Assembly (NCBI GenBank): GCA_036785705.1
Contig: JAWUZG010000159.1
Location: 558,001-622,000, forward strand
From: Acanthornis magna
Taxonomy: Eukaryota; Chordata; Aves; Passeriformes; Acanthizidae
Length of the DNA stretch: 64,000 bases
Direction: 5' to 3'
Of this stretch, positions 21,911-33,400 are shown piece after piece. Position 1 is the stretch's first letter, and each line of letters opens with the position of its first letter. The notes under the pieces are model-generated. The model saw only the letters and a program-made list of their open reading frames with translations. It was not told the origin of the DNA and searched no databases. The position numbers were made by a program, and so were the translations under genes.

Positions 21911-24900
21911 CCTTCTTCTGGCCGCGTCCCCATCCTGGCCAGTGCTGGTGGGATGCGTTTCGCGGGAATCGCATCCCCTTCCCGTAGCTACATCCCTGAG
22001 AGATGGAGTCTGGAGGGAAAATACCGGTGAAAACTTTGCTGCTGGACAGCAGATGTGTTGGAAACAGCACTGGTTGCAATGGGACATGGAAGTGTGCACA
22101 CAGCAGTGACCAGCCCATTCCCTGGAAGTCTGTGCTCCATGCACTGGCTGCTCTGGGATGTGGAGGTGTGGGATCCCTCAGGGGTGGCGTGCTCAGGGTC
22201 ACCCCACAGGGCCCCCATGGGGCTGTGCCCTCGTGAAGTCCCACTGTCCTGGTGTGCCCCGTTGCCCACGTGTGTGGCACAGCCGGATCTGCCCTCCCCA
22301 TGCTTGGGGTGGTCCTGGTGAGGGGCTCCGAAATGTGGGCAATGCTCTGCTCAGGCACGCCAGGGCACTGCACTGGGAGGGTCTGCAGTGAGACAGACAG
22401 CCCGACTCTATGAAGGGATTTTTGGTACTGACAGTTAGTAAGGTCTGAGCAAGCCAAGGACAGAGACCAGGAGAAGCCCTGTGTATGGGGGGCTCCCTGT
22501 GTGCCCTGCTTTGGGGGCACATGGTTCATTTTGCAGAAGTGCTGCCCTGCAATGCAGCCACGGCTGGGGGACCCCCCTCCTCCATCATCATCTTTAAGGG
22601 ACGTGGGGTCGAAGTTGGAGCAGGAGCAGCAAATCCTTGCTGAGAGAAAGCTCAGGACAGCTGGTTTTAATGGAAACAATTCCTGTGCTGCTCCTCCATG
22701 TATGTGTGTGGGCTGGGGGTGTGCAGGGGGTGGCGGGGGGCCTTTGCCAGGTGCACCACCGGTGCCAGCAGGGCCCTCCTCACCTCAGCAGTGCCACCTC
22801 ACTGCAGAAAGTTCCACACAGGAACAGCCCGACAGTGCTGCCCTGTCAGTGTGCCCCTGTCATGCCAGCGTCCTGCTCCCTTTGCTCAGACACCCTCTTC
22901 CTCTTCCCAGACCCCTTGGTCCTCATGGGCAGCACTGGGTCAAGTCATTCCCATGGATGCAGGGAGGGCTCAGTGGGGGTGAGCATCCCATGGGTTGCCC
23001 ATCTCTCTGAGTGTCAGGGCCACAGGAATTGCTGTCCACTGCCAGGTCGCTGTGATGCCTGGGGAAGGCTGGTGGCCATGGGAGCTGGTGTCACCTGCCC
23101 CGAGCTGGCCTTGGTCCCAAGGCTGCTTCCTGGGCACAGGAACCTCTGCCATCGGCGTTGACAAGTGCTGCAGGGTGTGGGGTTCGGCTCTGCCTGCACA
23201 AGTCCGCTCTTCCTCCTGTATTCAGCGTGAACTCTGGATGCACTCCGCAGCGGAGGTGCACGTTCAGGATGTATTGTTTGCCTGAGTTAATGTCTGACAG
23301 TCAAAATAGCACCGTTGGCTGTGCAGGAATTGGAGATGGCCATTTCTCACTCGGCTGGGAAGCACGCACAGTTTGTTGCCGTGAGGGGTGTTGGGGTGTG
23401 TGGGATGTGTGGGACTGGGCAAGCTGGGGTGTGTGGTGCTGGGCAGGCTGTTGGAACTATCTTCTGTCTGGTTTACTGGCCAAGCACAGAGCAGGAACAA
23501 CTCACAGTGCCTGTGCCTGTTCTGGCACCTTGGGCACGAGTGGCAAGTGACAAGTGCCTGGCTGTCCCCTGGGGCTGTCTCCCAGGGCTATCCTTCTGGC
23601 TCTGACCACTCAGGGGCCGTCCAGGGAGCCCTGGGCTTGGTCCCAGCACCTCACCAAGAGGAAACCTCCCTCGTTTCCGGCTTTAGTGCCCACTTCACTT
23701 ACCACCTTGTATCGTGGAGGCATCTGTCTGCCCAGGCACTGGAAAATGCCGCCCATGGTAGGCCAGCCACACTGCTGGTGTTATTTTTACTCTCCTTACT
23801 AAGACAAGGTTGCATTAAGAGGGTGTTTGCACTGCTGAAGCCCAGAATAACTCCTCATTTGCTCAAGGTGTTCAGTGCAGGACTGCGACTTTCCTCGCCC
23901 CCGCCCCACTCCTGGAGCAGCTTCAAAGCGTGCCGGTCCCTGCAGTGCCAGTCCCTGCCGTGCCGGTCCCTCTGTCCTGCACAGACAGAGCCACTGTTTG
24001 CTCTGCTGGGTGTGTGCCGGGGCGGCTGCAGCCCCTCCAGAGCCCGCACATCCTGACTCAGTCCCTTGTGCAGGCAGATAAACAACCCGTGAAAAGGGGC
24101 AGTGTCTGCTCTGAGTCGCCCTGTTAAGTTGACAACCGGCTTCAGGAGCTCTGCCCATCTCCTGCGGTGCCTCCCACCCCGGGTGTTCCCCAAACTCAGC
24201 CCTCAGCCGAGCTGCTGCTCCTGCAGCCCCCCGAAGCCTGGGCACCTGTGTGCTCCTCGGTGGGGAGCACAGCTTGGGGGTCTGTAAGGGGCCCTGCAGG
24301 GATGTGACTTCAGGGGAAAGTGTTTTATCCCCATGCTGACGGGGCCAGTGGGGAGCTTTGGGGGCTCTGTGTGGGCATCCTGGCATGCAAGATGCAGCAA
24401 TTACCCCTCCCACACCTCTGATCTGCTAGCACGGAAAAGTACTTCCAAAGCTGGGAGGAAAGACCTGTAGCTGCTCCATACGTGGTCGGTGGGGCCAAGG
24501 GGCTCAGTTATGGCCACAGACAAGGGTCCATAAGGGCACGCAGGCTGGGGTGAGGGAGGATGGGGCTGGTGGTGGCAGCACAGGCACTCCGGGCCAGGTG
24601 AGCTGCTGGCTTGGTGACAACATCACTCTTGGTTTGGGGCTGGTTGCCACAGGCAGCTCTGGTGTTGGGCCAGCGGCTGAGCAAGAAGGGTTCAGTGCGG
24701 CACGGGGCTCCCGGGGTGGTGGGGTTTGGAGCTGGCATAAAGGGGGGCTTGTTCCCGGCTGTGGGCAACCTGCCTGCCAGGCCAGGCAGTGCAGGGAATG
24801 GGCAGCCTTTCCTTTGGGAGGAGAAGTGGCTTTTTAAGGAAAAGCAGATTGTTTTTCCACCTGGCCCCCCAGGCAGGCCTGGTGTGCTCCAGTGCCACAG

Positions 24901-27900
24901 CAACAGGACAGACACAGCCCGTGGAGTTGAGGCGTCCGCTGCTCCCGGGCCAGGGGGAGGGATGTGCTGGTGCTGTAGGATGCAGTCCCGGGCTCTGGCT
25001 CCCAGCTCAGGGCACTGGCTGAGCCAGAGGCTGTTCCCGAAAATGTGGAGCCTGAACCAGCATGGCCTGGAGGGACCAGCCAGCAGCTGATAACCAGCTT
25101 CTCTGGGGAGTGCTGGTGCAAGGCACCCCCTCCCGCTTCTAGTGGGGGTTCAGGAGGAATTCATTACGTAACTATCTTTGTTTTTAGGCAGAGTCTGTAT
25201 TTTTATTTAAAAGAAATGAGAGAAAAAAACCCTCTTGAAAGTCTCTTGGTTTATTGGGTGTGCAAGGACGTTGGGGGCAGGAAGGCTGGGGGCTTCCCTG
25301 GCAAGGCTCCTAAGCAAGCCCCAGGGAGGGGGTCCTGTGTTGGACAGCAGCAATGCATGCAGGGGAGGTGGATTCTCCAGCTGTGCCGAGCCTTTCCTTT
25401 CTGGTGGCCCCGGCATGGCCACAAGGCCAGTCCTGCTGTGGCAGGGTCCCACAGCACTCGAGAGTGAGCTGCAGTGCTGCAGGATGGGCTCGTGTGTGCC
25501 AGGACAGCCATGAGCCAAACACGATGTTTTGCAAACTGATCTGGCTGTACCTGGTGCGAGCTGAATTCCAGCCTCTGGCTGTCATTTCCCAGCAGTTTGT
25601 TGGAATGCCCCCAGCCCTCCCTCCCTCCCCAGGGCGCCTGTTCCCCCGGGGCGCTCCCTGGTAATCCCTCACCACCTTCAGAGCTGGCAGGCTCCAATGG
25701 GTCTGCAGGGGGAACAGGAGGGTCTGTGCTCCCCAGTTGGTGCATAGCATATTTGTGCTCCTCCGTGAGTGCACGTCCAGATTTAATGCCTGAAGCCGGG
25801 TGATTCCCCCAGGGCTAACACGTGAGCCACACATCTCCCCCATGCAGGTCACCTGTGCCCAACTGTCCTGTCATCATCTTCCCGGGATGGGTGTCTGCAG
25901 GGGCCCTGAGCAAGCACTGTGGCACAGGCATGTTTTCCATCCATCCCTCGGGATGCAGCACAGCTGGGATTTTGGAAAGCAGCTGGGTTGGCCTTTCCCT
26001 GACCAGCTCAAATCAGATTGAGTTACATCCAGCCCTCGAGCTACGCTTTGGTGTTACCCTTCACCCTTCCTGTTTTCCTTTGGTATCGCTGGTTTCTTTG
26101 GTTTTCCATCTCTTATGGCTATCCTGCAGCTCCCCAGAGCACCACCAACCTTGGCTCAGTGATGGGCAAGACCTCCATTTGCTCTGCTGGAGCAGGCGCT
26201 TGGAGATAACAAAGCTCTTCTGGGACATCTTTGCTCACAGCCACATCCCAAAGCCAGAACAGAGCCCTCGCCCCACAGCTCAGCTGCCTCTTGCACCCAG
26301 AGCTGCCTCTGTGTTTACCTGCTGGAACCAGACCCACTGCCCTGGCTGTGACCCAGGAGGACAAATCCAGGCATGACAGCGTTCCCATTGTGGCACAGAG
26401 CAAACCCCCAGCCTGTGCTTCTGAGCTCCTGTGGCTGTTTGTGGCTGAGCCCCAATGCCAGGGGCTGCCGGAACAGGAATGGGCCCCGGGCAGCTCCGCT
26501 GGCACCAGAGCTGATGGGGGGCCCATCTGGGGGGCTTTGTAGATTCCCACGGCTGTTGTCACCACATCTCTGCCTTGTCACCCATTTCCCACACTTCCTC
26601 CTTGACTGGGACAGGGCACAGCTGTGGCACTGGCCAGGAGCGTGGGAGCCCCAGTGCCTTTTGCTCTTCCTCTTTTTTTTGCCTCTTCATTCTGTCTTGT
26701 CACGATTGAACCCAGTGACCGTCTGACCCCCACAATTTGCAGGGCAGGGCTTGATGGGAATCAGGTGGTGAGGAGGAGAAGGAGGGGAGGAAGAGTGCAG
26801 TGGCTGTCTCGGGTCAGAGCTCCTTGGAAGGAGCAGGGCTCAGGAACCACAGGAGGAATGGCTGCCCCAGGAACTGCCATGGGGAAGAGAAGGTCATTCC
26901 CTGGGGCTGGGATCTGTGCCTGATCCATGAGCCCTCCACTTCTCTGGACTGATTTTGTCATCTTCTGCATCCAACATTTTTGACCTTTCTTCCTTTGGAA
27001 AAAAATATTTCCTGGGGTCTTGTGAGAGCTTCCCTCCAAGGCTGGGCTGACTGCTCTGCACCCTGGCATTGCCAAACCCTGACCAGCCCACGCTGCTGGA
27101 TCCCTGCCAGCTCCTGACAAATGATTTTACCATTTCATGAGGGAAAGGAGACATTGATTAACTCCAGTACTTGCCTTTCTGGAAAGGTTATGGCTTAATT
27201 GGTCAAACTTGGGAGTCATAAATCATGCGCTGAAGGATCAGCAGAGATAAGAAAATTTTTGCAGAATGTTGCAAAACACTTTTTGGTAGGAGGGAAGGAG
27301 GGCTAGAGGTGTGCCCACCCAGCTGTGGGGGCTGATGGCTCTTCAGTGCACAGGAGTCTTCCGGGGAAACGATTCACCCTCCAGCCACGGGCTGGAAATA
27401 CCCCTTTCTGTTATCAGTTAAACTCAGGATTTGCAAAATATCCTTTTTTATTTTATTTATGGAAAAAGAAAACAACAGGAAAGTCATTGTTTGCTTTATT
27501 CAGACGAATCATAATTCCATCTGGTTTGAAAAAAGACTCTGTTTCTCACTGGAAAGTGCTGTTTCTCCAACCTAAAAACTGTAATGGGGGGATACAGCAG
27601 ATCAACTCTCAGCAGAGCGGAAAATTGAGCAAGGGGACGGTCAGGCTTGGCTTGGAATGATGCTGGAGGGAGAAGAGATTTTTGGCTCTCACAATGAGCT
27701 GGGCCCCATCCAGATGGGCGTGGCTTGCACTGAGATGGGAAGTGGGCACACCGTAGGGAATGGGGATGGGGAGCAGGGACATATTGTGAAGAGGCAGAAA
27801 TGTCCTAGCTCGGTGACCTTGGTGCTTTCAGGACATGGCATTGTTGGAGAATGGGATGAACTCTAGCCTCACACAGGACAGGATCTGCAGACCTGTTGAG

Positions 27901-28950
27901 GGTCTCTAGGACAATGACTTTTAAACCAAAAGGAATGGGATGGACTCAGTGACCAGGATTTCAGCAGAGCAGGGAGAGAATTATCAGTAGGGAAATCAGT
28001 GTTGAGCTGGAGAAGGCGGAATCTAAAAAAAAAATAGTAGGGAGAAGTAAAGAGCAGACAATTGGGTAGGACTAGGAGTGGTGACAGGCAGGAGGTCCTG
28101 TGACAGGGCAGGGCTGGGGTCGGTCCCATTAATGCTTTGTTAATGACCCAGACAGGAGGAGTGTGGCGCCCACGGGGGGCAGCTGGGGCTGTAACCTCCC
28201 GAGAGGAGCTCAGCTTGGCTTCGGGATCTGGAAAAACAAGGCTGAGGGGGGTATGAGTGATGCTCAGCCAGACTGGGATGGGCGAGTGCCCTTTGCTGAG
28301 GCACAGCATCCTGCAGGGTGCGAGCCATGACCGTGCTGGGCTGGGAGGAGGAGTGTGTTTTTCTGGAATGGCCTCCAAGGCAGAGGTTGCTTCTCCTCCG
28401 ATGTCTCTTGATTAGCTCATGCTGTGGCTGCCCAGGGGGGCGGCCGGCCAGTGCCTGGCCCCGACAGCCGGGGTCCCGCCTGCCGTCACCCGCTGCCGGG
28501 TGCCCAAACAGGCGGTGCAGGGCCACGCCTGCAGGGACAGGGTCTCGGGGGACCTCGGGCCGCTTTGGACTGGGATCGGCAAGGTCGCACCCAGGCCAAA
28601 CGGGTCCCCAAGGTTTCAGGACAGCGTGTTCCCAGAACAGAGTGGGGAGGCTGGGCAGGATGACACCACTGTGCTCATGTACTGGGAGGGAGAACAGGAG
28701 ACTGAGGCGCTTAACCCTTACAAAAGGGTCCTTGGAGCACGAGCAAGGTGCTGGCAGCAAGCAGGAGAGCCAGGCTGTGGGCACAGCCCGTTTGGGGGGC
28801 ACAGGGGGCCTTCTTGGTGGCACCAGTTGCCTGTGGGCACTGTGCTGAAGCAGTGGGAGCAGCTGGAGCCTGGTGAGAAACCCACACTGAATCTCAGTGG
28901 GACGTAACTTCTCACTCTCCTCCACAAGGACCATCCAGGCATTTCTCTTC
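21911..28950. other. Gene-free spacer between TGM2 and KIAA1755
   Basis: About 7 kb without a recognisable exon chain on either strand; open frames are short or GC-driven. A small 15-base repeat (GTGCCGGTCCCTGCA-like, three copies) lies at about 23929-23974. AT-richer blocks at about 25140-25260 and 27100-27600 stand out from the GC-rich surroundings and could be regulatory. No CR1 copy was recognised. Confidence 0.55.
23929..23974 (+). repeat. 15-bp tandem repeat, three copies
   Basis: Three consecutive near-identical 15-base units of GTGCCGGTCCCTGCA type, in the TGM2-KIAA1755 spacer. Confidence 0.7.
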
Positions 28951-28953
28951 AGG

Positions 28954-28959
28954 TTTATT
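28954..28959 (-). terminator. KIAA1755 candidate polyadenylation signal
   Basis: AATAAA on the minus strand, about 480 bases past the KIAA1755 stop codon. It is the first exact hexamer noticed downstream. Confidence 0.55.
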
Positions 28960-29435
28960 AACGTTAACGGAGTTAGTTCTGTGTTAATGAGTGCACACAA
29001 ACCCAGGGTCCATTGCTGGGTCTCAGCCAGGGCTGCAGCAGCAGCACAGGGGATGGTAAAACCATCCAGTGGAGCAGGGAGCACAGTGTCAGGAACATCT
29101 CACAGGTCTGCGCTCCCCTGGGATGCTCCAGGCACAGCTTCTAATGTGGAAACCCTCCCTACTGCCCGAGACAAGGCTGGCACTGATAGGGATAAAGGCA
29201 CTTTATGGTAGAATTGCTACACACCTGATAGATCGTGAACGAACCTCGTGAGCTGGTGATGGAGTTACTGCTGATCCACGGCAGGGAGAGCACTAAGGAC
29301 AGGGAACCAAAGATTCTGGGACTGAAGATGGGGTAAGAAGTGCCAGCATCTCACTTCTGACTATGGGAAGTCTCAACCAGTTGGTAATCGAGACTTACAC
29401 AGCTGAACAGAAACAGCCTTAACTGGAGTGACTGG

Positions 29436-30404
29436 TTACTTGGCATTTGCTTTAGCTGAACTTTCAGTGTGGTGGTTCTCCAGGTATATGATCTGGGGGA
29501 ACTTTTCGGAGGGGCAGGGTGGTCTGGGGCTCTGGAGGTCCCTGGGCAAAGCCAGGCTTGCTGCTGGGGCTTCTTCCATGGAGTTCTGAGAGTCTGAATC
29601 TTCAGAGGAGAAACTGCTCTGGCTGGAAACCTGGAAGTACTGGGCAGCTTCTGCCCGTGGCCCTGCTGGTGCACCAGGTGTGCTGGGATCTGAGGCAGTC
29701 CCACAGGGCACTGCAGTGGGACACGGCGGGTCAGCACCTGGAAAGCGTGTCCAGGGAGGCAGGGTGAAGGGACGCCTCCGAGGGGACTGACTGCGCTCCT
29801 GGATGAGGTGTCCTGCTGCTCCCAGGCTGGCTTTGCTCTTGGGTATGGGATGGAGGGTGTCACCAGAGGTGTGGTGGTGAGAGGTGCGGGCACCCTGAGG
29901 CCCCAGGCGGCAGTGGGGCTGCAGGGAACTCTGCTCCACAGCCAGCGTGGAGCCAGGAGCGGTGCTGGTCTGGGACTGTCCTGGCCCCTCAGTGCTGGTC
30001 TCTGGCTGCCCTGCCACCCCCTTGCCCCCCAACACTGCGGGCTCAGGGCTGGGGGCTGCTCTGCACACTGGGGCTTCCATGCAAGGGGATGCACACCCTG
30101 GGCTGGCGGGGCTGGAGGAGTCTCCCTGCCCGTCAGCTTGCACTCCCCAGGCCTCCTGCAGCTCTGCCAGCATCTCCTCCAGGATCTGCCGTGTCTCCTG
30201 GTACCTGTGCCGTGCCTCTGTCCAGGCTGCCAGTCCTTGGCTGCTCTGCATCCTGCGCACCTGAGCCTTCATCTCCTGCAGCTTCTCCAGGGCGTACTCC
30301 ACCGAGAGCTTTTGGAAGGATCTCTGCAGGCACCTCAGTGCCTGGCCCTCCCCACGCTGTGCCCGGGCCGAGCACTGCCGGCAGTCCAGCTTCAGCCCCG
30401 CCAC
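29436..30404 (-). CDS. KIAA1755: KIAA1755 last coding exon
   Basis: Follows TTTTGTAG and runs 322 codons to the stop at the complement of 29436-29438. The first 120 residues are helical, with spectrin-like heptads ([20 protein letters not shown]). The rest is Pro/Ser-rich low complexity and includes an acidic serine cluster ([16 protein letters not shown]) suited to casein kinase 2. It ends SSAKANAK. Confidence 0.9.
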   Translation of the reverse strand: MAGLKLDCRQCSARAQRGEGQALRCLQRSFQKLSVEYALEKLQEMKAQVRRMQSSQGLAAWTEARHRYQETRQILEEMLAELQEAWGVQADGQGDSSSPASPGCASPCMEAPVCRAAPSPEPAVLGGKGVAGQPETSTEGPGQSQTSTAPGSTLAVEQSSLQPHCRLGPQGARTSHHHTSGDTLHPIPKSKASLGAAGHLIQERSQSPRRRPFTLPPWTRFPGADPPCPTAVPCGTASDPSTPGAPAGPRAEAAQYFQVSSQSSFSSEDSDSQNSMEEAPAASLALPRDLQSPRPPCPSEKFPQIIYLENHHTESSAKANAK

Positions 30405-33400
30405 CTACAAAAGAGGTGACAGCGGCTGGTTTTGTGGCCACCAGCAGCACCCTGATCCTGCAGGGGAAGATCCCCTTCACCCACCTTGTTGGAGAACTGG
30501 ATGAGCTCCTGCAGCAGCTTCCGTTCTGCCTGCCGCCGTTCCAGCTGCTTGGAGAAGCTCATCAGCTTTGTCTGGAAAAGGGCTGCAGCCGCTTGGAAGG
30601 CATCTGCCTCGGGGAACGTCGTGTCTCGGACCTCAGCTGCTTCCTGGCACAGGGTCAGGCCATGCTGGTACTGCGCCTGCAGGGACGACAGGAAGGAACA
30701 GGCTCCTCTTGGGAATGGTGCTGACCTGGGATACGTGCACAGGGTGATGAGCCGCGGGGCAGCACTTGGTATCACCATCACAGATGGATGGGAAACGCTT
30801 CTGGGCACGTGAGAAGAAACAAAGGATGGGATTCTCCAAATGTCTGCTCTGCCCTGGTTTGGTTCAAAACGCACCAAATGCACCTCCTATCCTGAGTGGG
30901 GTCACCATGCCTCGCCCTCCCTTTGGTGTGTGTGACTAAAGGGCCTACACATCCAGGGGAACAGGAAGATCCTCATCCCAATGTTATCTGTTGTCTGATG
31001 GACAGCCAGGCTTTGCAGTAAAAAGGAGCTGCATGGATGGAGCACAGCAGGGGTTGGGGACAGCAGTCCCAGCCCAGCACACATCAAGGAACAGCACAGC
31101 CACCCCCTCACTGGAGCAGGAATGCCCAGAGTTCCCACACTGCTGAGCTTGACAACTGCAGCTTCACAAGAACAGTGTGACTCAACCCTAGCCCTAGGAC
31201 ACCCAGTTCTGCCCAGAAGCCTCTTTCCAAACCCAGGGGATGTCTGTCACAGAAAAGCCCCTCCAGACATACTGTGGCCTGGGCGAGGAACTCCTTGAAG
31301 TGCTCAGCGGAGCCCTGGCAGCTGTCGGGACTCCACTCCTCAGTGCCCATCTCCTGCAGCCGCGCTGCTGCCTCTCCATCCAGCCAGGATCCCAGCTGTT
31401 AGAGAGCGGAACGGAGATCAGGCAGGACCAGCCATGGCAGCAGCGTGTCCACAGCACCTCCCCTTCCTGCCCTGGCCAGGCACACAGTTGCCCGTAATGA
31501 AAATCAATGCTCAGACAATCCTGCCATTCTCCAGGCTTCCATCATCATCAAAAACAAAGGAAACAGGACCAAAACACTCACCCAGAGAACACCACAGAGG
31601 GCAACTTCAACTTGTGGCACCCCAGGGACACCCAGCTCACCTTGCCAAACTCAGTCTCAAGCTCCCGGACCTTGCGGAGGAACTCCAGGTGCTCCAGGCA
31701 GCTGTTGGATTGGGACACGAGGTCGTGAAGTTCTTCCTCCAGCTGACTGTACAGCCCCTCAGCCAACTCCATACCAGTCCTGGGGGTTGGGAGGAGAGGG
31801 GCCATCAGTGCTAGGTGCTGCCAGGTGAGCTTGGGGATGTACAAATGGAGGGGAGCTGTTGTCCTGATCAGCTCCTGACCCCTGCCCTGCAGGTGGGACC
31901 ACGGAATGGGAAAATCTTTTCTATCAGTGCAGCCCAGCCCCACCACGAGAAGGGAACAGGAGGGAGCAGTATGTCAGTGCTGCCTGCGTTCACAGACTAC
32001 AGAACAGCGTGCCATGGCTGGACCAGTGCAGCATCACCAGATGGGTGCAGCATTACCAGACAAAAGCAGCATCACCGGGTGACTATGGAATGGCCCGATG
32101 ACAGCACGGCTGGATGAGCGTGCCACGGCTGGATGAGTAACAGCACGGCCAGATTACAGCATCACTGGATGAGTATGGCATGTCCAGGTGGGGGTGACAT
32201 CACCGGATGAGTACGGCATGGCCAGAGGAGTATAGCACTGCCGGATTATGGCGTCACTGGATGAGTGTAGCGTGGCAAGACAAGTGCGACACCACCAGAC
32301 GAGTGCGACATCACTGGCTGAGCACAGCGCAGCTGGCCGAGCGCGGCATGGCCGGGACGTGGCCCCATCTAGTGGCTTTTCCCGAGCCCAGCCCAAGGCG
32401 TCACTGCCGGCGTTGCAGAGCAGTGACAGATCTGGCCTGGGGCAGGAGACCCTCCCAGGGATCTGGCACCTTCCCCAGTAAGGATGAGGGGACTCCTGCA
32501 ATGGGCTGTCCCAGACATGTGCTCCATGCTTCCAGAGCAGGAGAGAGCATGGCAACAGCTTGGGCTCATGGGGACCGGGCTGTTGGTGGGGAGGTGGCTC
32601 TGCCAGCCAGCAGACACCGGGGGTCCCTGGCATTGGCTCCCCTTGACCAGCAGCACTGCCCTGTCCTACCTGACGTGGTCAGAGGTGCGGAGGCGGGTGG
32701 CCTCCCTGCGCAGCCTGGCCAGCACGAACCCTCCCTCACGCTGCACCCGCACCAGCTGAGGGTCACTCAGCACCTTCTGCATCAGCTCCTGGTGCCTCTT
32801 GATGCCCGCGGCCACATCCTGCGGAGGGAGGGAGAGTCGGACAGGTGTGTTACCTGAGGCCTCACCTGGGGCTTCAGCCAGCACAGGATGGGTACCTGGG
32901 GCTGAACCCCAAGCAGGAGCAGAAGGGACAGGGGACAGCCCCATGGCCAGAAGCAACCAGTCTGGGAGCAGTCATGCCAAGTTTTGGGCAACTGGAGTGA
33001 AATGTTGCTGTGGCTGCACTGCAGAGGAGCACTTTGGGAAGGTCCCCAACCTGTGGTGCTGCCACCCCTGTTACCTGTGTCCCTGCCAGTGCGTTGGTGT
33101 TCCGCAGCTCCTGGATGCAGCGCTGCAGCAGCTCTGACGCCCGCCTGAGGCCAGCTGTGAAGGGATGCAGCTTCTGTGGGGGACACACACCGCGGGTCAG
33201 TGGGGACAGCCTGCCCATGAGGAGGAGGAGGAGGAGCAGTGCCAGGACAGAGCAGGGAGTACTGTGAGGCACTGGGTTAAAGCTGATAAGGAAGGGAGTG
33301 CAGAGGTGGATGGGCAGCTGCAGGCAGGAGCAGGTAGGAAGGAGCTTGACCCTCCTGTGCTCAGAGCTCTCATTTTCATTCCCCTCTCCCAGGCCTTCTT

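Noticed and set aside
28140..29084. 314-codon minus-strand frame next to KIAA1755
   Set aside because: Lies across the KIAA1755 3' UTR and the spacer beyond it. Composition is low-complexity and no family is recognised.
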